NCBI GenBank assembly: GCA_009746045.1
Contig: RPFO01000213.1
Location: 3,452,241 to 3,516,240 of the forward strand
From: Mesostigma viride
Lineage: Eukaryota > Streptophyta > Mesostigmatophyceae > Mesostigmatales > Mesostigmataceae
DNA length: 64,000 bases
Reading direction: 5' to 3'
The position numbers and the translations under genes were made by a program. Below the pieces are notes generated by a model that had not been told where the DNA came from, ran no database searches, and saw only the letters and a program-made list of their open reading frames with translations. This document shows positions 10,681-20,910 of the stretch, piece after piece. How positions within the stretch are numbered: the stretch's first letter is position 1; every line of letters starts with the position of its first letter.

Positions 10681-11947
10681 ATGGCAGACTCCCATCCTGA
10701 GGGGACACCCAGGCCACCTGCCCAACTTCAAGAGGACTTGAGGGCTACGTATGTGCTCCAGCACGACTATGCTGGCCCCAGAGCCACAGGCACTCCGCTC
10801 CAGGAAGACGCTGGGTTTGTGGAAGCTCATTTTCTCAACCTGTTCCAGCGTATGGTACATGATCAGCAACGTCACGATCAGCGTCACGGGGCCTTAATGA
10901 CAAGGTTGAATCATGTTGAGGGTCTGGTCCAGCAGATGGCAGAACACTTGAGGGCTGGGCACCTTCCATCTGTGGGTTCTGCTGTGCCTGCAGTTTCAGA
11001 GGCTCAGGTAGCTCAGGAGGCTATCCCTACCCCGGTGGCCTTAGTTCCCTCCCCTATGGAGGCCACTCCACCTCCTAAGGTGGTGGTATACTTGCCCAGG
11101 TCTGTTGTCCCAACAAAACAGGTGGAGCAGTATTTGGACCACCGCAAGTGTGTTCCTGAACAGTGTGAGTGGTGCAAATCCTTGTACACAGCCATGCAGG
11201 CCCTGGACCAGACAGTGGTGGAGGAGGGCGAACTAGTACCTGAGGGTATGGATGGTAGAGTTGGCACTGGACTGTTTGCCCCCCAGTCTGTGTGAGGTTG
11301 GATCTCCCATGGTGGCTTACATCATGCACACTGTCTTTGCAGTGTATCCTTGGCCTTCATTTGACATGAGGCCTGTGGAGGGCCAGGATTTGATGGCTGC
11401 CCTGCCCAGTGACTTGAGACTGGCTTTTGGGGAGCTAAAGCCAGCTGATTCTTCCCAGACTTACACGGAGCTGATCGAGCAAGCTGTCATGAAGGGAGAG
11501 TTTGACATGACTCCGTCGTCCAGCTGCTCTGTGCTGTCATGTTTTCCACACAAGGACACCACTGTATTCGTGAGGCTGCAGTTACCCAAGTTCCCTAACG
11601 AGTTGAGGGCCAGGCTCACCCCCCTGAGGGTGTTGGTACCCATCTTGGGGGCCAGGTGGGGGCCTGTCAAGGCCTTTCTACGGCTGTGGTGGGCCTACAG
11701 TAGCTGGCTGTGTCGCCACAAGACTGCTAGTGGCTGGGTCTTTGACCCCCTCAGACAGGCTGTGGTTACCCTGTCCTTCCCTGCCCAGTGCAGTAGGTTT
11801 TCAGCTGAGTTGGGCAAGGCTGCTGAGACCTGCCTGGCTATTCAGGTCAGCAGGAACTGGCCAGATCTGGTGTCCATGGTGGAGCATTTCCCAGTGTTTG
11901 GAACGAGGGGGAAGGATACGAAGAAGGGGGATTGGTTCACTCTGTGA
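10681..11947 (+). pseudogene. Extra ORF between integrase and 3' LTR, function unknown
   Basis: A frame from the ATG at 10681 runs to a TGA at 11293, and a second frame continues the coding character from about 11252 to 11947. A single indel near 11270 would join them into roughly 420 codons. The first part is helical with a heptad-like His/Gln/Leu stretch (FQRMVHDQQRHDQRHGALMT, about residues 58-77) and a Cys cluster (CVPEQCEWC). The second part has no motif I know, with several Trp (LRLWWAYSSWLC). The position matches extra or env-like ORFs of some plant Ty3 elements. There is no convincing signal or transmembrane architecture, so I do not call it env. Confidence 0.5.
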
Positions 11948-12319
11948 TGGGTTTCCAGGAGGGTTGGAGATTGGGCTGTGGAGTGAGGTGGGGAACCAGA
12001 ATGGAGGAGGCCAGTTCTGATGTCCAGTCCAGATTTCCAGCAATGCCAGTTTCCTGGGTTCATGGTAGTCCTTGCAGTTGTATTATCCAGGCATGGTTGC
12101 CTGTGTGTTAGATCCCTTGAGGACATTTCAATGGTGGGAGATTTGTCTTATTCAGGGTTGATCATGATCAGATGATAGTGAGATAGGAGGCCCCTTTGGG
12201 GATGTAAAAACCCATGCACTTGCTTGTCCCAAGAGGTGGTGGACTTCCTGTTTATTGTTGTGTTGTTCTTGTGGAGGTTGTTGTTTTATTCTCCTTGGCT
12301 TCTAGGAACTGGGAGTTCC

Positions 12320-12337
12320 TGTCTTGAGGGGGAGATA
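12320..12337 (+). promoter_or_regulatory. Polypurine tract
   Basis: TTGAGGGGGAGATA lies immediately before the LTR start. This is the plus-strand primer for reverse transcription of LTR elements. Its placement confirms the LTR boundary and the orientation. Confidence 0.8.
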
Positions 12338-13045
12338 TGTAACAACCAAATGTTACATCCAAAGTTTTCCTACTGTTGATCTTATTATGAGTTCTTGAGG
12401 ACAATTATTTGGGAAGTTAGGAGGCTTCGACGTCTGATGGATATTGGGCCCGCTGAGATCTGTCGAATTTATTGTTCTACCCTCATTGGTCGTGGCCTGA
12501 TCCACGTAGGGTACTTTGCATGGTTTTGTTCAGTCAGTCATAGATTCTCTTTAAGACTGTTGTACCTGGTGGATCTGGTTCCAGGTCATGGAGATTCAGT
12601 ATGTGCTGGCCTTGTGTTGTGTTAAGGATTCTGAGGATAGGATCTTATCTTGAGTGATCCTCACTTTTGATTGGTTCTTTCGGGTTAGGGTTGAGCCGAC
12701 TCTGCGTGCACGATGACTTTTATCCTGTTTGTGGCGGTCGTGCATCATGTGTGCGTACGTGAGAACCAAACCTATGGTGTAATTCAAGGATTTCCTTGTT
12801 TCATCAAGCAAACAACCCTTGCCAAAAGTCAACTATAACTTCAACAGATAGATGACTTGGATATAACTTGTCTGTTGTGTCTAACAAGGGTCGGGTCCCA
12901 ATCCCTTAACTGTTGAAGCTTCATCTTCATTGCTTCTCTGGACGTGAAGTAATTATCTGTCAAGACTCCAACCCAGGTATAAAGATCTTTTCACGCTAAT
13001 GTTGATACTGAGGCTGTTGCAAACACAACATTTTTAGTCGTTACA
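12338..13045 (+). repeat. 3' LTR of the Ty3/gypsy element
   Basis: It starts TGTAACAACC right after the polypurine tract and ends AGTCGTTACA, giving the canonical TG...CA with a 6-bp terminal inverted repeat (TGTAAC/GTTACA), about 708 bp long. No matching 5' LTR is found in the window, so the element cannot be age-dated here. No gene lies inside. Confidence 0.75.
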
Positions 13046-13059
13046 CATGGTTACTCCGG

Positions 13060-13735
13060 ACTGGCTGGGTATCATGCTTTAGCCGTGACGTAAACCAGAT
13101 CATTTGAAGTAATCTATCATTTAAAAAATTAAATAATAACATGCCTCCGTGGGGAGGTCATGTAGCACATATTCCATGATGGATGGGGTGGAGGAAGCCG
13201 CGTGATCGAACTATCCTAACTCTAACTAAGCTATCTAGAAAATCCTAACTACACTACTCATCAAAACGTCTCCTCCGCTTGGGGGGAGGTGGCTTGCCCA
13301 CAGGGTCGGGCGTGTGCGCCTTGACAATCTTCTTCCACCGCGTCTTGTCCTGCATGGCAGTCCAAAGACGGGAGAGAGAGTGGATGCGGTGCTCAAACTG
13401 GGCTGGGACCACTAGGTCGTCCAGCAACATCTAGACGTAGTTCGTGACAGGTTTCCCTATCCTTTTGGGAATGCCCTCGGGGCCAGGCCAGGTCAGAATG
13501 TGCCGCCCTGGCTGGCCAAGCCGCGCTGGGGGCCGGCCAGACCGAGGGTGGTGTCGACCTGGCTGGTGCGGGCAAGGTGTCCTACAAATGCTATCCTACG
13601 CTGCCTAATCTCGTCCGAAACACGAGGCATGCCATGATACAAAGACTCTGATGACGGACGCTCGGAAAAACCTACATTAAGGACCTGTCGGAGCATCCTG
13701 TAAACCGTGCCGTCTAGCCTAGCTGCCAGTTTGGG
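13060..13735 (-). mobile_element. LINE 3' fragment (family 1), minus strand
   Basis: On the minus strand the LINE post-RT region is read in pieces: MLRQVLNVGF, SLYHGMPRVSDEIRQRRIAF and VGHLARTSQVDTTLG, then a tail ending in AT-rich sequence near 13110-13140. The same 3' region recurs at 18960-19340 (minus) and 26010-26360 (plus). Frameshifts make it non-functional. Confidence 0.75.
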
Positions 13736-13849
13736 TTAATCTATCATGCATTCACAATATTGTGATCGCTTGTGGTGGATGTTTTCTCAGACGGGTGCAT
13801 CGGTGTTAAACAACCGCATGGTGCTTTCTCAGACGCCGCAAGCGGCTCG

Positions 13850-14490
13850 AGAAGATTCTCTTCACCCTTGATGACGACTTGACCCTGGCGCAGCAACAAC
13901 GGCGACGGGAGCTATGGCCGACCTACCTCCAGCTCCGGCAGACCAAGGCGGGGCAGCCGGTGTACTGGAAGGGGGCGGCCATCTACGTCGGCCACAAGCC
14001 CTGGCAGGCGACCCCCCCCCCCCGCGGCCCCAGCGACTCCAGACGCCCCAGCTTAGGGGAATACAGCAGTAGTAGTGCAGAATAGATAGACCGTGGCCAT
14101 GTACATGTACGCCTCCTAGAGGCACTATCCCAGCTAAGCCCCGCGCTTTATTTAATCATGTACATGTGTGCCTATGATGTGCCACACTCCAGACGATGCC
14201 TAGCCTTATTTAGTAATGTTGTGCCCATGCAGGGAGTCACTCTCTGCTGAGAAGCCATGCCATAGCTCTTGTATAGCCATGATGATCTTCCCCCTCACAG
14301 GCATGCTCCCCCCTTACCCGGGCATAGCGTGATAGACCATGAGGGTGCGGGTGCCCTGGTGCACCTAGAGCAAGTGTTGTTTACATTCCCACCCTTGCAG
14401 GAAGTAGCTTAGAATGTATTATAGGCTCATATGCCCCTTCTCAGGGCTATGTGCTACATATACTCCCAACGGAGTTATGTTCCTAATTAA
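13850..14490 (+). mobile_element. LINE ORF1 C-terminal fragment plus 3' region, inverted partner of 23430-24140
   Basis: A short frame at about 13865-14085 reads LAQQQRRRELWPTYLQLRQT then AGQPVYWKGAAIYVG, the LWPxxxxLR...RGAxxxV pattern seen at the C-terminus of plant-type LINE ORF1 RNA-binding proteins. About 400 bp of 3' sequence ends at ACTCCCAACGGAGTTAT. A diverged copy lies inverted at 23430-24140. Confidence 0.6.
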
Positions 14491-14590
14491 TTAATTAATT
14501 AATTAATGGTGCTTACATGCTCGCGCCATTAATTAATTAATTAGTTAGTTAAACTCGTGCACCCGTTGGGGAGTCACGGAGCATTAACCC

Positions 14591-14748
14591 GGATGGATGG
14601 ATGGATGGATGGATGGATGGATGGATGGATGGATGGATGGATGGATGGATGGATGGATGGATGGATGGATGGATGGATGGATGGATGGATGGATGGATGG
14701 ATGGATGGATGGATGGATGGATGGATGGATGGATGGATGGATGGATGG
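14591..14748. repeat. (GGAT)n microsatellite, about 158 bp
   Basis: Nearly perfect tetranucleotide tract. On both sides lie inverted copies of a short sequence, GTTGGGGAGTCACGGAGCA at about 14562 and its complement near 14830. The same GTCACGGAGCATTAACCC motif followed by GGATGG is found near 25390, 49240 and 49540, so the tract grew at the end of a dispersed element. Confidence 0.95.
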
Positions 14749-14869
14749 GTGCATGCCTCTGGCATGAAGGAGAAAGGGGGTCTCTGCCCTTTCTTCCTGT
14801 TGTCCACACATAGGGATTAAAAACACTTCGGTGCTCCGTGACTCCCCAACGTTCGGGAGCACGAGTTTA

Positions 14870-15840
14870 CTTAATAAAAAAAGGTGCACGCAATCCTACC
14901 GGTCTAAGCTATCTACAGGCTATCTACAAAACAATCCTATTCTATATCTATGGTGCTCGCGACCCTAGGGGGCCTTGTCTAGCATGCCTCCCGTGTTTGC
15001 AAACACGCTCCTTCCCCACTGCAGGGGGGTTGTTGTCCTCTATGACCTGGGCCCACTTGGCCTCGTCCATCATCTTTTTCCAAATCACGGAGAGGCCTAG
15101 GTCCCCCATGTCCTCTACTAGCTGTTCTTTGAAGGTGCGGGCCTTGCGGCGTCTAACCTGGCTGGGCCCGGCCCACGTGAGGAGGTGCCGGCCCGGCGGG
15201 GCGGGGCGCAGCCCTGCAGAGGGGCCACGTGAGGTGTCTACTTGGTTGGTGCGAGCTAAGTGCCCTAGTACTAGCTGCAGGCGCCGCTGCTTGATGGTGC
15301 TGGTGATAAGTGGCATGCCGCGATACAAGTCCTCCTTGCGGACATGAGCAACGTATACTACACGAAAAATTGACCGCAGCATGTTGGTGACCGCGCCATC
15401 CAGCTTGTTGGCCAGGTCGGCAGTGAGAGTCCACGTCTCGGCCCCGTACGTAATAACAGGGAGGACCAGTACCTTAAACTGGTCCTGTTTCTCTAGCTTG
15501 CCCAAGGGCTTGCGCCACAGGGCCCGGTATTGGCGTAAAGCGTGCCAGGCGAGGGAGATACGGTGGTCCACATCGGCCTTGCAGCTGGGGAGTAAGCTAC
15601 CCAGTAACTTGACGCACGGTCCCGATACAGGACTCAAGAGCCGTCAAGGAGAAAGAGGTTGGGCGGTGGCTGAGTGAGCCCGATCGCCAGACCCTCAGTC
15701 TTCTTGCTGACCTCAAGCCCCACCACACGGGCCTCGATTTCCAGGCAGTCAAGCCACGTCTGCACGTGCTCAGTGCCCTCAAAGAGGGTGGTGTCGTCTG
15801 CATAGATGATGTCCGCCAGCCGAATCTCGCGCAAGCATTA
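14870..15840 (-). mobile_element. LINE reverse transcriptase fragment (family 1), minus strand
   Basis: It is truncated at its 5' end right at the polymerase catalytic motif (RLADIIYADDTTLFEG at about 15835-15780). It continues with LDCLEIEARVVGLEVSKKTE, a frameshift near 15630, then PVITYGAETWTLTADLANKL, YRGMPLITSTIKQRRLQLVL and GHLARTNQVDTS. The order matches endonuclease-RT type LINEs. It is the best-preserved copy of this family in the window. Confidence 0.85.
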
Positions 15841-16885
15841 TGAATGCCGGGGAAGGAATGCCTTGCTTCGTCGCCGTGAGACTCAAGTAGCTCGAGATTC
15901 TCTTTACACTTTGACACTTTACGTGCTCTCTTGTTATACCTATAAAACGGAACGAGCGGATTCACAAGTTTTGTGGCAAGAGTGGAAAGGGAATATTCAC
16001 ACCATTCTCATCTGCCGGCCATAATCGGCCCGTCATTTCCGCATCCTGCCAATGTCAAGTAGCAAGTTTGAAATGCAGCACAGGGGTAGACACTATAACC
16101 GCATGGCTTCCCCATCGTCTCGACTCTGAGCAGTCTCAACCTGGTCCACGAGATCTCGAGCACCTGCGCTGGTTGTTTGTTATCTACATTTGAGTTTCAG
16201 TTTTAACCGGGCCGTAGGCAATCGCCTCGATGGTCCATGGCGCATTGGAGACGTACCGACTGATCGATGCACTAGTCAGTGAACGTCGCCGGCAAGTCAC
16301 AGTAGCCGGCAGTGCAAACAAAGCTCCTTCAAGTTTCAGATAGCGTATACATTAGTTACGAGGCAGTTACATAGCAAATGAAATAGCAATTCCAAACACC
16401 GAACACGGGTGCTAATTCCCTAAATAGAAATTTGTTGATGCACCAGGGACGCACTGATGTACTGCGCATGTGCATGATCACATGACTGCCTGTGGTTTCG
16501 CGAATGAAGATTGAAGTGCTCCGAAGGGCTGACGAGAGTCGTAAGATCACGATAGCCAGCTGTTGCCTGCTTCATGTTGTAAGTGATGTACAAGGTAAAC
16601 CTAGTCGCACGTGGTTACGGGAACATAATTATGTACACGTCTTGTAACCCGCAGTAAGTTGTACCCCATCTGGCGAACGTCACCAAGGTTGCCAGCCATC
16701 AGGTGTCACACGCGGAAGGTTCAAGCGACAAGCCTTTGTTCTTCACTTCTTCTGTCTTCAAGATTCATTTGCCGCCCGGTCCTGGTCCTGCTCACGCCCG
16801 GCCACGCTTTTGGAGGCAGAAGCAGTGTATCCAATTCAGTTAGTTTAGTGCAGAAGTGCTGTAGGCAATTTCCCCAAGAGCATTA
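15841..16885. other. Intergenic, no gene seen
   Basis: Mixed sequence between the LINE copy and the DarP-like gene. I see no gene or recognisable repeat. Confidence 0.6.
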
Positions 16886-16952
16886 CTCGAGGCACGCGAA
16901 TATTTTCTCGAGGCACGCTTTCATTGAAGACAGACACATTTACTCGAGGCAC
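16886..16952. promoter_or_regulatory. Three copies of CTCGAGGCAC upstream of the DarP-like gene
   Basis: CTCGAGGCAC occurs at 16886, 16907 and 16943, with variable spacers that also partly repeat (TTTTCACTGAAGA-like). It lies 150-217 bp before the ATG at 17103, so it could be a promoter element or a small decayed tandem repeat. Confidence 0.4.
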
Positions 16953-17102
16953 ATTTTCACTGAAGAATTTTGAGTATATGATTTAGAGAGAGGGTTTTCC
17001 TGGCCTACTCTACTATTTCGATGTGCGAGTGCGAGCTTCGTTGGTAGCATTGCATGCTGCAGTGTAAAGGACCTAGTACTCACTATCAACCGACCAGCAA
17101 TC

Positions 17103-18038
17103 ATGCTGCGGGCCTGCGTTGCAGGAGAATGCGGTTTACAGACCCGCCTGGCGTCTCCTTTGCTATCGATGCATCGCGCAATTAGACATGCTGTACAGGG
17201 GCACTGCGTTGGGACGGTGGGAAACGTCGCCCTGCGAGTTTCTGCGTCGCTGCACGCACGGGGCGACGAATACGACGATGGCGAGCCCGTCGAGCGCATG
17301 AGCAAAACCAGGGGCAAAAAGGAAGCCTCGTTAGCTACCGATCTCGGCTTGAGACTAGCCGGCCTTAGCAAAAAGCAGCTGGACTACGTGGGCGAGTCAG
17401 CGGGCTTGTCAGCCGACATTATGGAGGCCGTGCGGATGTTCCAGAGAATCGAGCATAAAGGCAAGAATGGCATGCGCCGGCAGATGCTTCTGATGGGAAA
17501 GCTGCTTCGCACGGTTGAGGCAGGTCCAGTCGAAGAAGCACTCCTCAGGGTGCAAGATGGTGTCCCGTTGCCTGTGCCTATCGCAACTTTGGCTGGCGAG
17601 ATGGTGCCCCTGCCCACCTTGCAACCACGGGGCGCGGAAGGGGATGCTGCCCGCCCAGACGCGCCCGTCGGCCCAGAAGATCCGGATGGTGTAACACAAG
17701 CTCGTGAAGGCAACCGGCCAGAAGCTGCGACAGATGTCTTGGCAACCTGGTTTGAAGGCTTACTCTCAGATGACCGCGCTGTCACAACCGAAGTCTTTGA
17801 GTACCGGGACGAATTCGATCGCCAGAGGCTGCGCCAACTTATCCGTGCTGCCAAGATGGAGCGGGCTGCAAACATGGCACTGCTAGAGGCGGCAAAAGTG
17901 CAGGTGCAAGAGCCCGCGGTTGCTTCAACCACAGTGGGCGTGAGTGCAGGCGCTGTCACATCTCCTGCCCGCCCCAAGACAAAGGTGGCAAAAGAATTGC
18001 TCAAGTTTCTGACGGAGCTGCATAAATCTCCTAGATGA
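17103..18038 (+). CDS. DarP/YjgA-family (DUF615) ribosome maturation protein, organelle-targeted
   Basis: A single uninterrupted 311-codon frame. Residues 1-65 are Arg/Ala/Ser-rich with few acids, fitting a plastid or mitochondrial presequence. Residues 68-156 match the first helical half of bacterial DarP (KKEASLATDLGLRLAGLS, VRMFQRIEHKGKNGMRRQML, LMGKLLRTVEAGPVEEALL). Residues 211-258 match the second (LATWFEGLLSDDRAVT, FDRQRLRQLIRAAKMERAA), and 292-310 the terminal helix (TKVAKELLKFLTELHKSP). An Ala/Pro-rich linker (157-210) and another (260-290) make it longer than the ~180-residue bacterial protein. In bacteria the family assists late assembly of the large ribosomal subunit around the peptidyl-transferase centre; the organellar role here is inference. 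Neighbours on both sides are LINE debris. Confidence 0.85.
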   Translation: MLRACVAGECGLQTRLASPLLSMHRAIRHAVQGHCVGTVGNVALRVSASLHARGDEYDDGEPVERMSKTRGKKEASLATDLGLRLAGLSKKQLDYVGESAGLSADIMEAVRMFQRIEHKGKNGMRRQMLLMGKLLRTVEAGPVEEALLRVQDGVPLPVPIATLAGEMVPLPTLQPRGAEGDAARPDAPVGPEDPDGVTQAREGNRPEAATDVLATWFEGLLSDDRAVTTEVFEYRDEFDRQRLRQLIRAAKMERAANMALLEAAKVQVQEPAVASTTVGVSAGAVTSPARPKTKVAKELLKFLTELHKSPR

Positions 18039-18109
18039 TGAGACTCATGATGCAGACGTGCCTGTTTGTGGAGTCAGCTTGCACTGCCAGTGTACACTGG
18101 CAATTTTGT

Positions 18110-18175
18110 GCGGATGCTCAGTTTACGTTTATAATAAAAGTACCTAGATGCTTAGTTACGTTTATAATAAAAGCT
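18110..18175 (+). repeat. Duplicated 3'-end segment after the DarP-like gene
   Basis: TTACGTTTATAATAAAAG occurs twice in tandem (about 18123 and 18155). AATAAA-like sequence 90-130 bp after the stop makes both copies candidate polyadenylation signals. Confidence 0.5.
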
Positions 18176-18228
18176 ACCATGGTCCGGATTCTCCCGATTT
18201 CTGGTCTGCGCTGGTTGTCTCCTTGATA
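18173..18228 (-). repeat. SINE-like repeat (CAACCAGCGCAGGCCAGAAAT family), short copy
   Basis: Minus-strand copy of the dispersed repeat described at 58826-59245; only the first ~55 bp are present. Confidence 0.75.
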
Positions 18229-18589
18229 ATAAACGTATGTGCATCAAGACGTGATTGCACACAGACGTCAGTGCTGGCGTTAATTATCTATCAGACAACC
18301 AGCGAATGCCAGAAATGAATTATGTCTGCAGGCTAACTCCTGCTCTTTCTCATGTGTGCATAATTATATACAACTCTAGTGGTTGTCTCCTTGATATACA
18401 GCTCTGTTTCTATTTACCAATTGAGCATGCGGGTCGTCCTACGGATAGCCGGCCATGCGGCTTCCGCGGTCTTGACGCCTTCCTCTCATGCATGTAATCG
18501 TCCTTAATATTCTAACAAACCGGCAGCTCTCAATGAGTTCCAAGCCTATCTGTGGCCTCTGGACGATTGATCTAGGGCAGCCTTGCTGC

Positions 18590-18830
18590 ATCCACTTTGC
18601 TTTCTCTACTTCCTGTTGTATCGCACCCACAGTTGGGTCTGCACCATATTGCAGACAGAGTCTTCTTTGGCCTGCCCACTTGAGCCAGTGAGAGAGCTAG
18701 GGCATCCTAAACCCTTGATCCAGGTCCTACTCGATTTGTAATGTGTATTGGGCTTGAAGGTACATCCCATTTTGGTACCCACGTGACGCAGTCTACGTGA
18801 TTTTAATTGATGAATTAATATAGCCGTTCA
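18590..18830 (-). repeat. Dispersed element B copy
   Basis: Shares blocks with 20590-20910, 28665-28760 and 58440-58640: a CCTGCCCACTTG...CAGTGAGAGA...CTAGGGC stretch, a GTACCCACGTGACGCA block and an AATTAATT-rich end. No coding capacity; probably a non-autonomous element. Confidence 0.6.
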
Positions 18831-18959
18831 TCATACGGCACACGACTGCACACTTTGGTTCTTACACGACATCATTCTGGCAGACGAGGCGGTAACATAG
18901 CGGCTATCCTCAGGGGCAATAGCCTCTACCAGTCAGAGTCTAGCAACTACCACTAATGA

Positions 18960-20270
18960 TTTATTACTATTAATAATAATAATAATTATTATTAAACTAT
19001 AACATGACTCCGTTGGGAGCTCATGTATGTATTCCATTGCTGAAGGGCCGGGGGTGAGCGGAGCCGCGAAAACTAACTAAGCTAACTAGATAAGCTAAGA
19101 ATCTAAGCTACAATAACTTCTAGGTAGCTGCTCTACTCAGCAAAGCGCCCCTTCCTCTTGGGGGGGGGGGGGGGGGGGGGGGGGCTTGCCCACAGGGGCT
19201 GGCGTGTGGACCGGCCTGCATGGACAATGGTCTGCCGCCTCTTCTTGTCCTGCTTATAGCAGCGTAGAGTCCAAGCAAGAGAGAGGGAGGAAATGCGGTG
19301 TTCAAACTGGGCTGGGACCGGCCACTAGGTTGGCCAGCAACTGATCTGTATAGTTCATGGCAGGTCTACCAACCTGTCTGGTTTTAAGTCCTTGGGGTCG
19401 GCTTGCAGGCCAGCTAGGATGTGCCGCCCTGGCTGGCCAAGCCGCTGGGGGCTGGCCAGACCAAGGGCGGTGTCTAGACCTGACTGGTTGGAGCAAGAAG
19501 TGTCCTACAAATGCTATCCTACGCATTCCTAAGTAATCTCATCCGAAATACGGGGCATACCCTTATACAGAGACTCTAGCGACCTATGCGTGGAAAATCC
19601 TATACATCCAGGAACTGTCAGAGCATCCTGTATTATACTGTGCCGTTCAGCCGGGTGACCAGCTTGTCCGTGAGCGTCCATGCCCCGGCCGGCGCCGTAT
19701 GTGAGCACCGTGAGGACCTGGGACCTTGAAGAGCACGCGCTTGCGGTACTTCCTAGCCAAGGTCCTTCGAACTTGCCAGTAGGTGTTGAGCGAGCGGAGC
19801 CTGGCCTGCAGGCCAAGCTGATGCAGGTGTCCACATCGTCGGCGGTGTCAGGGAGCATGCTCCCCAGCAGTATGAAGCGATCACAGAAACGGTACCTCAG
19901 ATCCGTCTAGCAGCCGCGGGAGTGGCGGGCGACTGGCAGCACCATATGCACTCACCATTGCCTCTGTTTTCACGTGACGCTAATCTTCATCCCCACCGCC
20001 CGGCCCGCGCCTCCAAGCCCAGACAGTCCAGCCAGGTCTGAATGTGCTCAGGGCGAGCTCGATGAGGGTGGTAGTACTTAGTAGGCATCCGCATAAATCA
20101 AGTCGGACGTAGACGATATTAAGTAGACTTTGACTAGCTCTAGGCGGTATAGACAGGGCCACCCGCGCCGCCCTGCCGGGCTGCGCTCCTTTAAAGGATG
20201 TCCAAGCCAGGCCGGCCCGAACTCGCTTAAGAGCGGCAAAGCGTGCACGCGTGTGCCTGGCGCGCATCTG
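18960..20270 (-). mobile_element. LINE copy (family 1), minus strand, heavily decayed
   Basis: Reading leftward: RT palm (LIYADA at about 20090), the EHIQTWLDCLGLEAR-like segment near 20040, TADDVDTCISLA near 19840, VLTYGAG near 19690, SLYKGMPRISDEI near 19560, RRIAFVGHF near 19520, then a non-coding 3' region with a 25-bp G tract (19160-19184). It ends in TAATAATAAT-type sequence near 18970. Many indels. Confidence 0.75.
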
Positions 20271-20303
20271 ACGTGATCCACGACATGATCTAATAAACAG
20301 ATA

Positions 20304-20348
20304 TGGCCTGCGCTGATTTCTGGCCTGCGCTGGTTGTCTCCTTGATTG
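20304..20348 (-). repeat. SINE-like repeat fragment
   Basis: Minus-strand match to the ATCAAGGAGACAACCAGCGC end of the dispersed repeat, with a partial duplication of TGGCCTGCGCTG. Confidence 0.6.
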
Positions 20349-20589
20349 AGATATGGGGACGTGCAGCCAGAACGACAGCTAGGACACAACCTTGCCACGC
20401 CACTGCGTTGTGAAGGGGGTGGTGAATGGTGGGGCGGCGCCGGTGCCAATGCAATGCTTCCGCAGTCCGCACTAGCTACTGGTGGCCTGCACACGAACCC
20501 TCATAAAGGGTAAGGCCAGCCACCCTCATATAGCATCGATCTACTATATGTGGGCTTTGGCACATATGCGAAAGCCGGTTTAATTATTG

Positions 20590-20910
20590 CATCTGGATCG
20601 AAATTAAATGATTCCGGAAGCGTCTCATTGATTCAACACGTCGTTTAAAAAGCATGCACGTACTTAGTGAAGTCCTGCATGCGTCATGTGGGTACCAATA
20701 AAGGAACCTTGAACCCACTATACACAGTGAGAAGGAGGTCGAGGGCGCCCGGCCTAGCTCAGTTCTCTCACGTGCATGAGTCATCAAGAGGGCAGGCCAC
20801 AGAACGTCCTGACTAGCTCTCTCTGCATCATGGTGTAGCTAGGCCCGGCCAATTGTGGGTCACCGCATGCAATACAACAGGAAGTAGCAAAAGCTAGCGG
20901 ATGCAGTAAG
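20590..20910 (+). repeat. Dispersed element B copy
   Basis: Opposite orientation to the copies at 18590 and 58440. It contains ATGTGGGTACCAATAAAGG, CACAGTGAGAAGGAGG and GGGCAGGCCACAGA, in the same order as those copies when reverse-complemented. Confidence 0.6.

Noticed and set aside
10681..11947. Envelope gene of the Ty3 element
   Set aside because: No signal peptide, cleavage site or convincing transmembrane helix.
14549..14889. PSIH / DGWM repeat proteins
   Set aside because: Translation of the (GGAT)n microsatellite.
17103..18038. Bacterial contamination because of the bacterial-type DarP gene
   Set aside because: It carries an organelle-like presequence and is embedded among the same LINE and SINE families that surround and enter the intron-bearing genes.
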